A DNA stretch of 33,115 nucleotides from Prochlorococcus sp. AG-418-C09 (GCA_003214355.1 QCLS01000012.1:1-33115), one strand, 5' to 3'. Shown: positions 1-8,346, counted from the stretch's first letter. Made by a program: numbers and translations. Notes: generated by a model not told the origin, from the letters alone.

Positions 1-142
1 GACATATAGAATCGTATTAATTTTAAATGATCTAGACCCTACTGCCCCTACTGAGGCTCTTACAAAAATCCTAAGAGAATTTAATTTTAATTTTGAAATT
101 GAAAAAATAGAACGCTATTCTGAAACAAAAGAGCAAAATTGA
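1..142 (+). CDS. 3' end of an unidentified protein (partial)
   Basis: An open frame enters from the left edge with codons starting at base 2 and ends at a TGA at 140-142, giving about 46 C-terminal residues. The visible part has a short hydrophobic strand (YRIVLILN), a proline/alanine-rich turn (DPTAPTEAL) and a charged tail (KIERYSETKEQN). That looks like the end of a small cytosolic alpha/beta protein. I do not recognise the family. It lies 21 bases upstream of the DUF2232-type gene on the same strand, so the two may be co-transcribed. The uninterrupted frame and the spacing support it being real coding sequence, but the N-terminus is outside the window. Confidence 0.6.
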   Translation, partial: TYRIVLILNDLDPTAPTEALTKILREFNFNFEIEKIERYSETKEQN

Positions 143-163
143 AAAATAGGTTGTTTTAATAAG

Positions 164-802
164 ATGAAGCTATCTAAGAAGTCAGAAGCCTTAAATATAA
201 TTGAACCAGCCTATCTCGCTTCACTTTCAGCATTGATTTGGATTGCTTTGTACTATTTACCAATTGGCGGATCGATTCTCAGGCTAATTCTTCCGCTCCC
301 ATTAGCATTGCTCCATCTAAGAAGAGGGACCAAAGCTGCTTTAGAAGGAATAATTATCCAGACTCTTCTGTTAACGGTATTGATGGGTCCTTTGAGAGGC
401 CCCTTGTTTTTGTTCCCTTATGGGATGTTATCTTTTTGGTTGGGTTGGAGTTGGAATGTTAGGAGAAATTGGTGGATTAGTTGGTCAATAGGTATTTTAT
501 TGGGAACATTTGGCTTCTCTGTAAGGGTTTTTGCATTATCAACTTTAGTCGGAGAAAATCTCTGGATAGTAATAACTAGAGCTAGCTATGGCTTGATTGA
601 TAAATTTATATCTTTTTTTCATTCATCTATATCTCCCTCATTATTTACTATTCAAATCGTTGCCTTGTTATTAATCGTTTTTCAAGAGATAGTTTATGTT
701 CTGACTATTCATATAATTGCTTATGCAATTTTCCCTAGACTCAAAATATCATTACCTCATCCACCAAAATTGATGAGTGGGTTTTTATTTTCTGATTTTT
801 AG
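164..802 (+). CDS. DUF2232-like integral membrane protein
   Basis: This 212-residue protein is mostly hydrophobic, with about five or six membrane segments beginning near residue 15, and has a basic patch after the second segment (HLRRGTKAALEG). The segment order and the conserved run PLPLALLHLRRG resemble the cyanobacterial DUF2232 family (YybS-like). These are multi-spanning proteins, some of which resemble substrate-binding S components of ECF vitamin transporters. The family assignment comes from recognition of the sequence pattern; the transport idea is inference only. It precedes a CobT-like gene by 15 bases, so a cobamide-related role is possible but unproven. The ATG at 164 has no strong ribosome binding site. 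Confidence 0.7.
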   Translation: MKLSKKSEALNIIEPAYLASLSALIWIALYYLPIGGSILRLILPLPLALLHLRRGTKAALEGIIIQTLLLTVLMGPLRGPLFLFPYGMLSFWLGWSWNVRRNWWISWSIGILLGTFGFSVRVFALSTLVGENLWIVITRASYGLIDKFISFFHSSISPSLFTIQIVALLLIVFQEIVYVLTIHIIAYAIFPRLKISLPHPPKLMSGFLFSDF

Positions 803-817
803 CATGGTGTAGAAATA

Positions 818-1975
818 ATGGAAAAATTAAACTTGAAATATTTTGGGACAAACAGAAGTGATGCCTTTATCTCTAATAAGATTCAAATTTTAAAGAAAGA
901 GATAGATGAATTAAATTTTTATTTAATTCTTGCAGGCACAAATACATCAAAAATTGATGGTATCTCAGCAGTTGGTGTTGACTCTAAATCAAGAATAAAT
1001 ACTACATTGGCTGATGCAGAATTTCTATTATTTGGGCCTATTGAAGATTTCCGTTATAAGCTTCCTTTCTTAAAAGGAGGTGTTACGCCAGCTCTGATTA
1101 GTTATGTATGTTTAAATTTAATAAAAGCTAATGTGATTGTTGTGCCAATTGGAATTGCAAAATTACCATATTTCAATCATCTAAATATTGAGAAAGGATA
1201 TTCTAATCCATCTGAATGCCTAAGTACTGGAAAAGCAATGCCAATTAATAGGGTTATAAATCTTTTCGAAAAAGGTTTTTCAATTGGCGTGTCTTCTAAA
1301 TCCCCCTTATTTATTAGCGAATCTGTTCCTGGTGGCACCACTACTGCTCAGGCCGTTTTGGAAGCAATAGGGTTTAATAAAATAGATCATTTGATTGGGA
1401 GTAGCCTAATAGATCCTCCCTTTAAATTAAAAAGAGAAATTATTGATAGAGGAATTTCTAATGCAAATTTAAAGTCTGATTTTACCTCTATGGATGTTAT
1501 TTCATCACTTGGGGATCCTTTTCAGGCATTTTGTATGGGAGTCTTAATAGGTGCTAGGAAAAATGATCAAACAGTTATTTTGTCTGGAGGTAGTCAAATG
1601 ATAGCTTTACTTGCGATTGCCTTGGAATGTATAAACTCTGAAGAGAAAAAGTTCTTTGCGGAAAAAGTTTTTATTTCAACAACAGGTTGGTTAGTGCGAG
1701 ATAATAAATTAAATATTTTATTAAATTTGGTAGCAAACAGAAATAATGTATCTTTGCTTGGCATAGGAAGTGGTCTAGATTTTAGTTCTTCTAAGTATCA
1801 AGAATTGAAAGATTATGAGCAAGGATATGTAAAGGAAGGAGTCGGAGCAGGCGGATTCTCGATGGTCGCCTATTTGAAGGGTTTTAATTATCAGGAAATA
1901 ATATCTGAATGCGAATATAATTTGGAAAAAATGAGAGATGTTCAACAAATAGTAAGAAATGAATTTAAGATATGA
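818..1975 (+). CDS. CobT-like phosphoribosyltransferase (UPF0284/TIGR00303 type)
   Basis: The 385-residue protein resembles the UPF0284 family, related to nicotinate-nucleotide:dimethylbenzimidazole phosphoribosyltransferase (CobT). CobT activates the lower base of cobamides. Visible motifs are ESVPGGTTTA at 168-177, a SLGDPFQAF segment in the middle, and VKEGVGAGG near the C-terminus. In the last of these, Glu340 sits where CobT has its catalytic glutamate in a GEGTGA context. Prochlorococcus is known to make pseudocobalamin with an adenine lower base, so the substrate may not be dimethylbenzimidazole. The stop codon overlaps the next gene's start (ATGA at 1972-1975), which implies translational coupling. 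The family call is firm; the exact reaction is inferred. Confidence 0.8.
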   Translation: MEKLNLKYFGTNRSDAFISNKIQILKKEIDELNFYLILAGTNTSKIDGISAVGVDSKSRINTTLADAEFLLFGPIEDFRYKLPFLKGGVTPALISYVCLNLIKANVIVVPIGIAKLPYFNHLNIEKGYSNPSECLSTGKAMPINRVINLFEKGFSIGVSSKSPLFISESVPGGTTTAQAVLEAIGFNKIDHLIGSSLIDPPFKLKREIIDRGISNANLKSDFTSMDVISSLGDPFQAFCMGVLIGARKNDQTVILSGGSQMIALLAIALECINSEEKKFFAEKVFISTTGWLVRDNKLNILLNLVANRNNVSLLGIGSGLDFSSSKYQELKDYEQGYVKEGVGAGGFSMVAYLKGFNYQEIISECEYNLEKMRDVQQIVRNEFKI

Positions 1976-2958
1976 TTAATAGAACACTAACCAGAAGAGA
2001 ATTTTTAAACTTTACTAAATTATCTGCAGCGTTTCTCTTGACATCTTGTAGTAGAAATTCAAATAAATTAGATTTAGGAATCCAAAATAAGTTTTATCCT
2101 GATTCATTTAAAAGAATTCTGCCTAAGAGTTGGAACAGAAAAAATATAAACTTTAGTAATCTTGAATTAAATAACAACTATAAGAATTCAGAACTTCTAA
2201 TTATTAATGATGGTTGGTTGAATAAAATTGATTTTGATCAATTTGAAAACATTACAAATAATTTAGAAAATAAATTAGATGATCGAGCTGTAAAGATATT
2301 AAGTGATATATCTTTTGAAGGGGAAAAAAAATTATTTCCTATCGGTATTATTCCTTATGCCGTAGTTATAAAGAATAATAAGGATTTAAAAATTGGTTCA
2401 GATCAAGCATGGGATTTTCTTCTTTCACAAAGTCTTAAAAATAAAATAATACTTCCTGAAAGTCCAAGGGTTTTAATTTCAATAGCTAAAAGAATGAATA
2501 CTGAGAACTCTTTAAAAAAGTTGCTTTCACAGGCATTCTCCTTCGATGATAAAAATGCCTTGAATTGGTTAATTAATTCAGATATTAATATAGCAATAAT
2601 GCCATATTCTCTTTGCTATGAGGCTATTAAAATTGATTCTAGACTTTCCTTTATATTCCCAGATTATGGAGTCCCTTTGATTTGGAGTTTTATGTTAACT
2701 AGATCAGAATTGCATTGCGATAAAATAGTTGATTGGATAAATTCTTTAGATAATGAATTTGTTATTAATAGATTAAGAAGGGAAGGATTTTATCTCCCCT
2801 TCGAGTTTGAATTAAGTAAAAATGATTACGAGGGAGAAATATTAATATCAAAGATAAATACGTTACCGTCTAAAAAGTGTTGGCAAAATAGCTGGTCTCT
2901 ACCAAGTCTTACTGAGATAGAAAAAAAAGAATTAGAGACATTTTGGTTATTTTCATGA
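1972..2958 (+). CDS. Tat-type lipoprotein resembling a class II solute-binding protein
   Basis: The N-terminus reads TRREFLNF at residues 7-14, a good twin-arginine signal. It is followed by a hydrophobic stretch and a lipobox LLTSC with Cys26 as the lipidation site. The mature part ends with a pattern typical of polyamine/iron-type periplasmic binding proteins: a GVPLIW strand, then a helix with an IVDWINSL-like repeat, then GFYLPFEF. That places it loosely with PotD-like proteins, but the ligand is unknown. No permease or ATPase of an importer is adjacent. The ATG overlaps the TGA of the CobT-like gene by four bases. The 3' end overlaps the convergent reductase by six bases. TatC and Lgt, which would process it, are encoded elsewhere in this window. 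Confidence 0.65.
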   Translation: MINRTLTRREFLNFTKLSAAFLLTSCSRNSNKLDLGIQNKFYPDSFKRILPKSWNRKNINFSNLELNNNYKNSELLIINDGWLNKIDFDQFENITNNLENKLDDRAVKILSDISFEGEKKLFPIGIIPYAVVIKNNKDLKIGSDQAWDFLLSQSLKNKIILPESPRVLISIAKRMNTENSLKKLLSQAFSFDDKNALNWLINSDINIAIMPYSLCYEAIKIDSRLSFIFPDYGVPLIWSFMLTRSELHCDKIVDWINSLDNEFVINRLRREGFYLPFEFELSKNDYEGEILISKINTLPSKKCWQNSWSLPSLTEIEKKELETFWLFS

Positions 2959-4098
2959 ACTCCATAATCTTCTTTTGGGATTTTCAATGAGCATATTGTG
3001 TGTTTCTTTTAATAAATTTGGAATATTTAGATTATTTGGACATTTTGAAATACAGAAATTACAATTTTTACAATCATCCCCATTTTTTGATTCCCACCAA
3101 TGTCCCGCACGACCTATTAAATTATATCTCTCTTTAGCAAAGTTAATCTGACCACTCCCAACAGCTAAGTTCCTTAATCTTAATATTTCTGTAATTGGCA
3201 CTTCATTTGGACAGGGCAAGCAATTTCTGCATTGTCCACATTTTGTATCTCCTAACCTATAAGAAGCATTATCTTCTATATTTTTAATAACATTATGCTC
3301 TTTTTTAGTTAGGGCTTCAATAGAGTTTGCTAATTTTGCTGCTAAAGCAAAATCTTTTTCTTTCTGAGCACCTAATGATAGAGTTGTTATCCCTTCGGAA
3401 ATTAGATATCTATATGCTATTTCTAACGGGTGGATTGATTTTGAATCTTCTTTTAAAGTTTGGCTTGGCGAATATAATTGACCACCTTTATCGGCAGGTG
3501 AAATTGCTAAAACACCCATTTTTTTCTTTAAGGCTTTTTTTGCTAAAGGGATTTTTGATCTATCAAAAAAATGTAAATGCAAACTGCAGAAATTAAAAAT
3601 ATCCGAATCAATAGCTTTATCTATAAGTTCGTAATTTCCGTGAGAACTAAAACCAACTTGCTCTACCTGATTTTTAGTTTTAAGCCACTGAATAAATTTC
3701 TTTCCTTCTCCTTCAAGTACCCATAGCAAGTGACTATTTAAATTTACCCCATGTATGGCTATATTATTTATTTTCTCTAAATTTAATTTTTCCTTAGATT
3801 TTTGGAATTGAGCCTTTAGCTTATTTATATTTCCTGACGGAAGGATTTTTGTAGTGATGACCCATTCTTTTTTAGGAATTTTTTCTTCTCTCTCTAACTG
3901 GTCTAGCGCCCTCCCAATAAATATTTCAGCGTTCCCATAGGAGGGAGCTGTTTCTATATGATTGATTCCAGCAAAATATGCACACTTAATGACATCATAC
4001 ATTTCGTTAAAGCTACCTGTTGCCCGCATGGTACCCAAAGTAAAGATACTTACTTTTGAACCAATACCAAAAGGTCGTTTTGTTGAATTAATAATCAC
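2953..4098 (-). CDS. Aldo/keto reductase with C-terminal 4Fe-4S ferredoxin region
   Basis: Residues 1 to about 270 form an aldo/keto reductase barrel. Tyr54 lies in APSYGNAE, Lys84 in VITTKI and His116 in IAIHG, which match three of the four catalytic positions. The usual Asp of the tetrad appears to be Glu49 (HIETAPSYG). The C-terminal region carries two cysteine clusters, Cys287/290/293/296 and Cys343/346/349/353 followed by Pro, as in 2[4Fe-4S] ferredoxins. The protein is therefore probably a soluble oxidoreductase fed electrons through iron-sulfur clusters; the substrate is unknown. Translation appears to start at GTG 4098, needed to include the first barrel strand. It diverges from ribE across 94 bases. 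Confidence 0.85.
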   Translation of the reverse strand: MIINSTKRPFGIGSKVSIFTLGTMRATGSFNEMYDVIKCAYFAGINHIETAPSYGNAEIFIGRALDQLEREEKIPKKEWVITTKILPSGNINKLKAQFQKSKEKLNLEKINNIAIHGVNLNSHLLWVLEGEGKKFIQWLKTKNQVEQVGFSSHGNYELIDKAIDSDIFNFCSLHLHFFDRSKIPLAKKALKKKMGVLAISPADKGGQLYSPSQTLKEDSKSIHPLEIAYRYLISEGITTLSLGAQKEKDFALAAKLANSIEALTKKEHNVIKNIEDNASYRLGDTKCGQCRNCLPCPNEVPITEILRLRNLAVGSGQINFAKERYNLIGRAGHWWESKNGDDCKNCNFCISKCPNNLNIPNLLKETHNMLIENPKRRLWSS

Positions 4099-4116
4099 TC
4101 TGGATCTCTTTTTATA

Positions 4117-4144
4117 TTGTTAGGATTTCTTACTTATATATAAT
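4117..4144 (+). promoter_or_regulatory. Candidate sigma70-type promoter for ribE
   Basis: A TTGTTA at 4117-4122 is followed after 16 bases by a perfect TATAAT at 4139-4144, which ends 48 bases before the ribE ATG. The surrounding TTATATATAATGATAA is nearly symmetric, so it could also serve the divergent reductase gene. In such AT-rich DNA a -10 box alone is weak evidence. Confidence 0.35.
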
Positions 4145-4192
4145 GATAAAATTTATTCTAAATAACAATCTTTTTTCTAAATTATTTTCTTT

Positions 4193-4846
4193 ATGTTTAC
4201 AGGAATAGTCCAGGCTACTGGCAAATTAAAAAAGTCAAATAATACCACCTTTATTGAAATGTTAGATAATGACTTTGATATAAAGATAGGAGATAGTATT
4301 GCTGTTGATGGGATTTGTTTGACTGTTAAAGAAATCCTTAAAGAATCTTTTGCTGTTGACATTAGTGAAGAGACATTAGCAAAAACTACCCTAGGAGAAA
4401 AATCAAGAACAAGTTCAATAGTTAACCTAGAGCCAGCCCTAAAGATCTCTGATCGATTAGGAGGACATATAGTAAGTGGTCATGTTGATGGTTTAGGCCA
4501 GGTTGTTGATATTAAAGAATTAGATAAATCATGGATAATTTCAATAAAGTGGGTTAAAAAAATCTTTTCTAAATATGTAGTTAACAAAGGAAGTATATGC
4601 GTTAACGGTATAAGCCTTACAATTGCAGATTTTCAAGAAAACGGACAAATATTTGATATTGCTATTATTCCTCATACATGGAATAGTACAAATTTAAGAT
4701 TCTTAAATAAGGGAAATCATGTAAATCTTGAAGCAGATGCCCTCGTTAAGTATGTTGAAAGATTGCTTTTTAATAAAGATGAACCAATTGCGTCACCAAA
4801 TTCCATAAGTGATTCATGGTTAAAGGAAAATGGATGGGTCAAGTAA
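4193..4846 (+). CDS. ribE: Riboflavin synthase, alpha subunit
   Basis: This enzyme converts two 6,7-dimethyl-8-ribityllumazine molecules into riboflavin plus a pyrimidine, the last step of vitamin B2 synthesis in the cytosol. The 217-residue length is normal. The start MFTGIVQ is diagnostic. Two homologous lumazine-binding barrels are visible as paired motifs: GDSIAVDGICLTV at 33-45 and KGSICVNGISLTI at 132-144, with NLEPAL near 79 matching NLEADALVKYVER near 178. The inter-domain GHVDG is at 96-100. The gene is monocistronic in layout, ending two bases before the convergent AbrB-type gene. Confidence 0.96.
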   Translation: MFTGIVQATGKLKKSNNTTFIEMLDNDFDIKIGDSIAVDGICLTVKEILKESFAVDISEETLAKTTLGEKSRTSSIVNLEPALKISDRLGGHIVSGHVDGLGQVVDIKELDKSWIISIKWVKKIFSKYVVNKGSICVNGISLTIADFQENGQIFDIAIIPHTWNSTNLRFLNKGNHVNLEADALVKYVERLLFNKDEPIASPNSISDSWLKENGWVK

Positions 4847-4848
4847 AA

Positions 4849-5202
4849 TTAACTTAGGGGAATAAGTAAAATACTTTTTGAATCTTTTTTTATATAAATC
4901 TTAAATTCTTGGCCAGGAATTAAACCTAGTTTCTTTGTATAGGCATTCCCGATCAAAAGATTGCCATTCCCATGGACTTTTGTTTTGAATTCTGCTTGCC
5001 TGCCTCTGCTCACTCTTTTACCTGGCCTACCGGGTCCTTTATTTACCAACTTGTATCCTTTAGCTTCAACTAATGCTCTATAGAAATTTTTTCTTAATAA
5101 CCTGCCACTAGGGCTAACATAGCCGCAAATTCTGGCTATCTCATCTTCTGACTTTTTGCTTAGTAATTTAGATTTTTCGAGAAGTTCTTTTCCTATCAAC
5201 AT
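4849..5202 (-). CDS. Cyanobacterial AbrB-like transcription regulator
   Basis: The 117-residue protein has the layout of cyAbrB regulators. The N-terminal half (residues 1-55) contains LLRKNFYRALVEAKGY, and the C-terminal half carries a basic linker (GRPGKRVSRGRQ, 57-68) before a swapped-hairpin AbrB fold (TKVHGNGNLLIGNAYTKKLG). In model cyanobacteria these proteins bind DNA and tune carbon and nitrogen gene expression; that role is carried over from the family. It lies downstream of ctaE on the same strand, separated by 95 bases containing a hairpin, so partial read-through from the oxidase operon is possible. Confidence 0.85.
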   Translation of the reverse strand: MLIGKELLEKSKLLSKKSEDEIARICGYVSPSGRLLRKNFYRALVEAKGYKLVNKGPGRPGKRVSRGRQAEFKTKVHGNGNLLIGNAYTKKLGLIPGQEFKIYIKKDSKSILLIPLS

Positions 5203-5228
5203 TATCTAGGCAAATTTATTAATAATAT

Positions 5229-5245
5229 TCTTACCAAAGATAAGA
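5229..5245 (-). terminator. Small hairpin between ctaE and the AbrB gene
   Basis: On the minus strand TCTTATC and GGTAAGA can pair, with one G-U pair, around a three-base TTT loop. The following sequence is A/U-rich but has no long U tract. It lies about 52 bases after the ctaE stop and 26 bases before the AbrB-type start. It could weaken transcription leaving ctaCDE or lie in the leader of the regulator gene. The stem is short, so this is tentative. Confidence 0.3.
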
Positions 5246-5297
5246 TCTGTGGCAATAAATTTTAAAGAAAATATATTTAATAAAATTAGTTTTTTAT

Positions 5298-5900
5298 TTA
5301 TAAAAGATACAAAATTATAAATAATATTACCCAAATTCCATCAACAAAATGCCAATAGAGTTCTACAGCCTCTAAAGGAAACATATTCAAATGAGATAAT
5401 CGTCCTCCATTAGACCTTACTTGCCAGGATATTATTAATATCATTAAAGTCCCAAGAGTTACATGTAATCCGTGAAAACCAGTCAAAGCGTAAAAAGTAC
5501 TTGCAAATAAATTGTCTGTAAGGCTAAAAGGTAAATTAAAATATTCAAATAGTTGACAGACTAAAAAGATAATTCCTAATAAGGCAGTAAATAAAAGCCA
5601 TCTTTGGGAATCATTATTCTTCTTGTTTAACAGAGATTTACTTGCTTTATGAAAAGTCGCACTACTAATAAGTAATAAAATTGTATTTAAAGTAGGTATT
5701 GGTAATTCAAGTTCATAAATTGCTCCATCCGGGAGGGGATTTACTGCTTTATAAGTTAAATAAGCTGCAAAGAAGCCTGCGAAAGTCATCCCATCAGCAA
5801 TAAGGAATGTAATTAACCCAAATAAACGAAAATCTTCATGACCTTCCTCTATTCCTTTATCCTTTTTATTTAATTCTTTTGATGTATCAAGACTAGTCAT
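5298..5900 (-). CDS. ctaE: Cytochrome c oxidase subunit III
   Basis: The 200-residue protein has five predicted membrane segments and the family pattern GLITFLIADGMTFAGFFAAY near the start, TGFHGLHVTLGT in the middle and VELYWHFVDGIWVILF at the end. This is the short five-helix form usual in bacteria. Subunit III stabilises the aa3-type terminal oxidase and lines the oxygen entry path. It is the last gene of ctaC-ctaD-ctaE and follows ctaD by 25 bases, so the three are probably one transcript. Confidence 0.95.
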   Translation of the reverse strand: MTSLDTSKELNKKDKGIEEGHEDFRLFGLITFLIADGMTFAGFFAAYLTYKAVNPLPDGAIYELELPIPTLNTILLLISSATFHKASKSLLNKKNNDSQRWLLFTALLGIIFLVCQLFEYFNLPFSLTDNLFASTFYALTGFHGLHVTLGTLMILIISWQVRSNGGRLSHLNMFPLEAVELYWHFVDGIWVILFIILYLL

Positions 5901-5925
5901 AATTAGATTTTAATAATAATATATT

Positions 5926-7545
5926 TTAATTAGTAATGGATTCTCCATAGCCATAAGGCTCTTTAACTAAAGGGGCCTCTCCTTCCCAATTTTCAACTGG
6001 AGGAGGAGAGGATGTTAACCATTCTGGAGTAAGAGCATTCCATGGATTGTCACCAGCTTTTTTCCCTTTAGCAATACTGATAAAGATATTTACTAAAAAA
6101 GGGATCGTGCTTATTGCCATTAATAATGCCCCAACACTACTTATTTGATTTACAAATTGAAACTGAGGATCATATTCAGCCACTCTTCTAGGCATACCAT
6201 TTAATCCAAGCCAATGTTGTGGAGCAAAACAGAGATTAAAACCAACAAAAGTTATAACAAAATGTAGGATACCTAACTTCTCATTTAATAACTTCCCAGT
6301 TACCTTTGGGAACCAGTGATAAATAGAAGAAAAAATGACAAAAACCGAACCACCATAAACTATATAGTGAAAATGAGCAACAACAAAATATGTATCATGC
6401 ACATGAATATCGAATGGCACCTGGGCTAGTGCAACTCCAGTAATGCCTCCAAAAACAAAATTAATTATGAATCCGCAAGAGAATAATATTGCACTATTTA
6501 TTGAAATTCTACCCCCCCACATAGTTGCTACCCAATTAAAGAATTTTATTCCAGTTGGTACAGCAATAAATGCGGTTGCAATAGTGAAGAATAGTCTCAT
6601 CCATGGAGGGGTGCCACTAGTAAACATATGATGAGCCCAAACTACAAGACCAAGAACTACTATTCCCATTATTGAAAAAACCATAGTGCTATAGCCGAAA
6701 AGTGGTTTTCTGCAATGAATAGGGAGTATTTCACTAACTAGACCGAATGCAGGAAGAACCATTATGTATACCGCTGGATGGGAATAAAACCAAAATAAAT
6801 GTTGATATACAACGACATTGCCACCTAGGACAGGGTTAAAGAAACCTGTATTAGCGACTATGTCAAAACTTAGTAGTATTAGAGTTCCTGCTAAAACTGG
6901 TGTCGATAAGACTACAAGAATACTTGTTCCTAACATTGCCCAGCAATACATTGGCAATTGCATTAACTTAAGACCAGGTCTTCTTAATTTTAAAATAGTA
7001 GCTATAAAATTTATACCTCCAAAGATTGAACTGCCCCCTAACAAAAGAACACTAAGTATCCAAATAATTTGACCAGATTGAGGCGTTGTTATACTTAATG
7101 GTGGATATGCAGTCCATCCTGCCTGAGCAGCTCCATCTATGAAATAGCTAAATATAAGCATTAAACCTGAGGGTGGGATTAACCAAAATGCAACCGCGTT
7201 TAAACGAGGGAAAGCCATGTCTCTGGCTCCTACATAAAAAGGAATTAGATAATTTCCAAAAGCACCATTAACAACAGGAACAATCCAGAGGAAAATCATA
7301 ATTGTGCCATGCAATGTTAGGACTTGGTTATAAACATCTCTGGGCATGAAATCAGACATCGGACTGGCGAGTTCAATCCTTATTGCACTTGCTAAAGTTC
7401 CGCCCACTAAATAAAAAACAAAGCCACAAATTAGATACTGAATACCAATAACTTTATGATCTAAACTAAAACTAAAATATTTAAGCCATCCTTTTGGCTG
7501 AATACTTTCTTGTTTTTTATTCTCTGGTTCAATAGATATTGTCAT
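5926..7545 (-). CDS. ctaD: Cytochrome c oxidase subunit I (A2-type)
   Basis: This 539-residue subunit carries heme a and the heme a3/CuB site where oxygen is reduced to water. Expected ligands are visible: His79 (LTLHGT) and His393 for heme a, His391 for heme a3, and His256, His305 and His306 for CuB, with Tyr260 placed for the His-Tyr crosslink. Helix VI reads FYSHPAVY rather than GHPEVY, so the proton-relay glutamate is missing and a Tyr-Ser pair is present, as in the A2 subclass of heme-copper oxidases. It sits three bases after ctaC and 25 bases before ctaE. Confidence 0.97.
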   Translation of the reverse strand: MTISIEPENKKQESIQPKGWLKYFSFSLDHKVIGIQYLICGFVFYLVGGTLASAIRIELASPMSDFMPRDVYNQVLTLHGTIMIFLWIVPVVNGAFGNYLIPFYVGARDMAFPRLNAVAFWLIPPSGLMLIFSYFIDGAAQAGWTAYPPLSITTPQSGQIIWILSVLLLGGSSIFGGINFIATILKLRRPGLKLMQLPMYCWAMLGTSILVVLSTPVLAGTLILLSFDIVANTGFFNPVLGGNVVVYQHLFWFYSHPAVYIMVLPAFGLVSEILPIHCRKPLFGYSTMVFSIMGIVVLGLVVWAHHMFTSGTPPWMRLFFTIATAFIAVPTGIKFFNWVATMWGGRISINSAILFSCGFIINFVFGGITGVALAQVPFDIHVHDTYFVVAHFHYIVYGGSVFVIFSSIYHWFPKVTGKLLNEKLGILHFVITFVGFNLCFAPQHWLGLNGMPRRVAEYDPQFQFVNQISSVGALLMAISTIPFLVNIFISIAKGKKAGDNPWNALTPEWLTSSPPPVENWEGEAPLVKEPYGYGESITN

Positions 7546-7548
7546 AAA

Positions 7549-8346
7549 TTAAACCTCAGTTTTACGATTCTTGTTAAACCATTGCTCATAATCAGATAAT
7601 TCTTCAACAATAATTGAGGCTCTCATTCCACCATGATATGGGCCACATAATTCTGCGCAAATTATTGGATATTTTCCTACTCTAGTGGGAGTGAAATTTA
7701 GAATTGTTGGCTGACCAGGAATAATATCTTGTTTGATTCTAAATTCTGGTACCCAAAAAGCATGAATTACATCTTTTGATTCCATTTTAATGGAAATTTC
7801 TTCATCAACAGGAACATGAAGTTCACCAGATATAAAATCTCCGTCTGGGTAATTGAAAAGAAAAGCGAACTGCATAGCGGATACTTCAATATTTACATTA
7901 TTAGTGCTTAATTGAGTATTGGATTTCTGACTAATTCCAGCCCAGATCTTTTCTGAATTATTATCAATCATGTGGTGATTATGATTTAGCTCCTTCATTC
8001 CACCCATTCGATCATATATGTTGTAGCTATATAAACCTACTAATAAAACTACAACAGAGGGAATTACAGTCCAAAGTATTTCAAGACTTAAATTCCCCTC
8101 TAAAGCTATTCCATCTCCTAGCTGCCCTTTTTTTCTTCGAAACTTGAACAAGCTATAAATAACTATTAATGTCATTCCTATAAATAAAATCAAACCAATA
8201 ATAAATAGAATTTTAAATAGCTCATCATAAATAGGTGCATTAATACTCGCCTCCTTTGGCAGAAGGTTAATATTTAATCCAATCCAAAAAGATAAACCTA
8301 TAATTGTGAAAACAACTATTATTAAGTTGAGGTTTTTATTTAACAA
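7549..8346 (-). CDS. ctaC: Cytochrome c oxidase subunit II
   Basis: This subunit receives electrons from cytochrome c6 or plastocyanin at its CuA centre. The CuA ligands are all present: His195 (DVIHAFWVP), then Cys230, Glu232, Cys234, His238 and Met241 within CAELCGPYHGGM. Two membrane segments lie at about 8-28 and 47-66, with a third stretch at 92-108. The aromatic run before the copper domain reads QFAFLFNYP, so both tryptophans of the usual QWYW are phenylalanine here. A stop at 8353-8355 bounds the frame and the best start is TTG at 8346; the next ATG would remove the first helix. It is the first gene of the oxidase operon. Confidence 0.95.
   Translation of the reverse strand: MLNKNLNLIIVVFTIIGLSFWIGLNINLLPKEASINAPIYDELFKILFIIGLILFIGMTLIVIYSLFKFRRKKGQLGDGIALEGNLSLEILWTVIPSVVVLLVGLYSYNIYDRMGGMKELNHNHHMIDNNSEKIWAGISQKSNTQLSTNNVNIEVSAMQFAFLFNYPDGDFISGELHVPVDEEISIKMESKDVIHAFWVPEFRIKQDIIPGQPTILNFTPTRVGKYPIICAELCGPYHGGMRASIIVEELSDYEQWFNKNRKTEV

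Noticed and set aside
803-817. Cobalamin riboswitch upstream of the CobT-like gene or cobM
   Set aside because: The gaps are far too short for the long cobalamin riboswitch and no B12-box pattern was seen.
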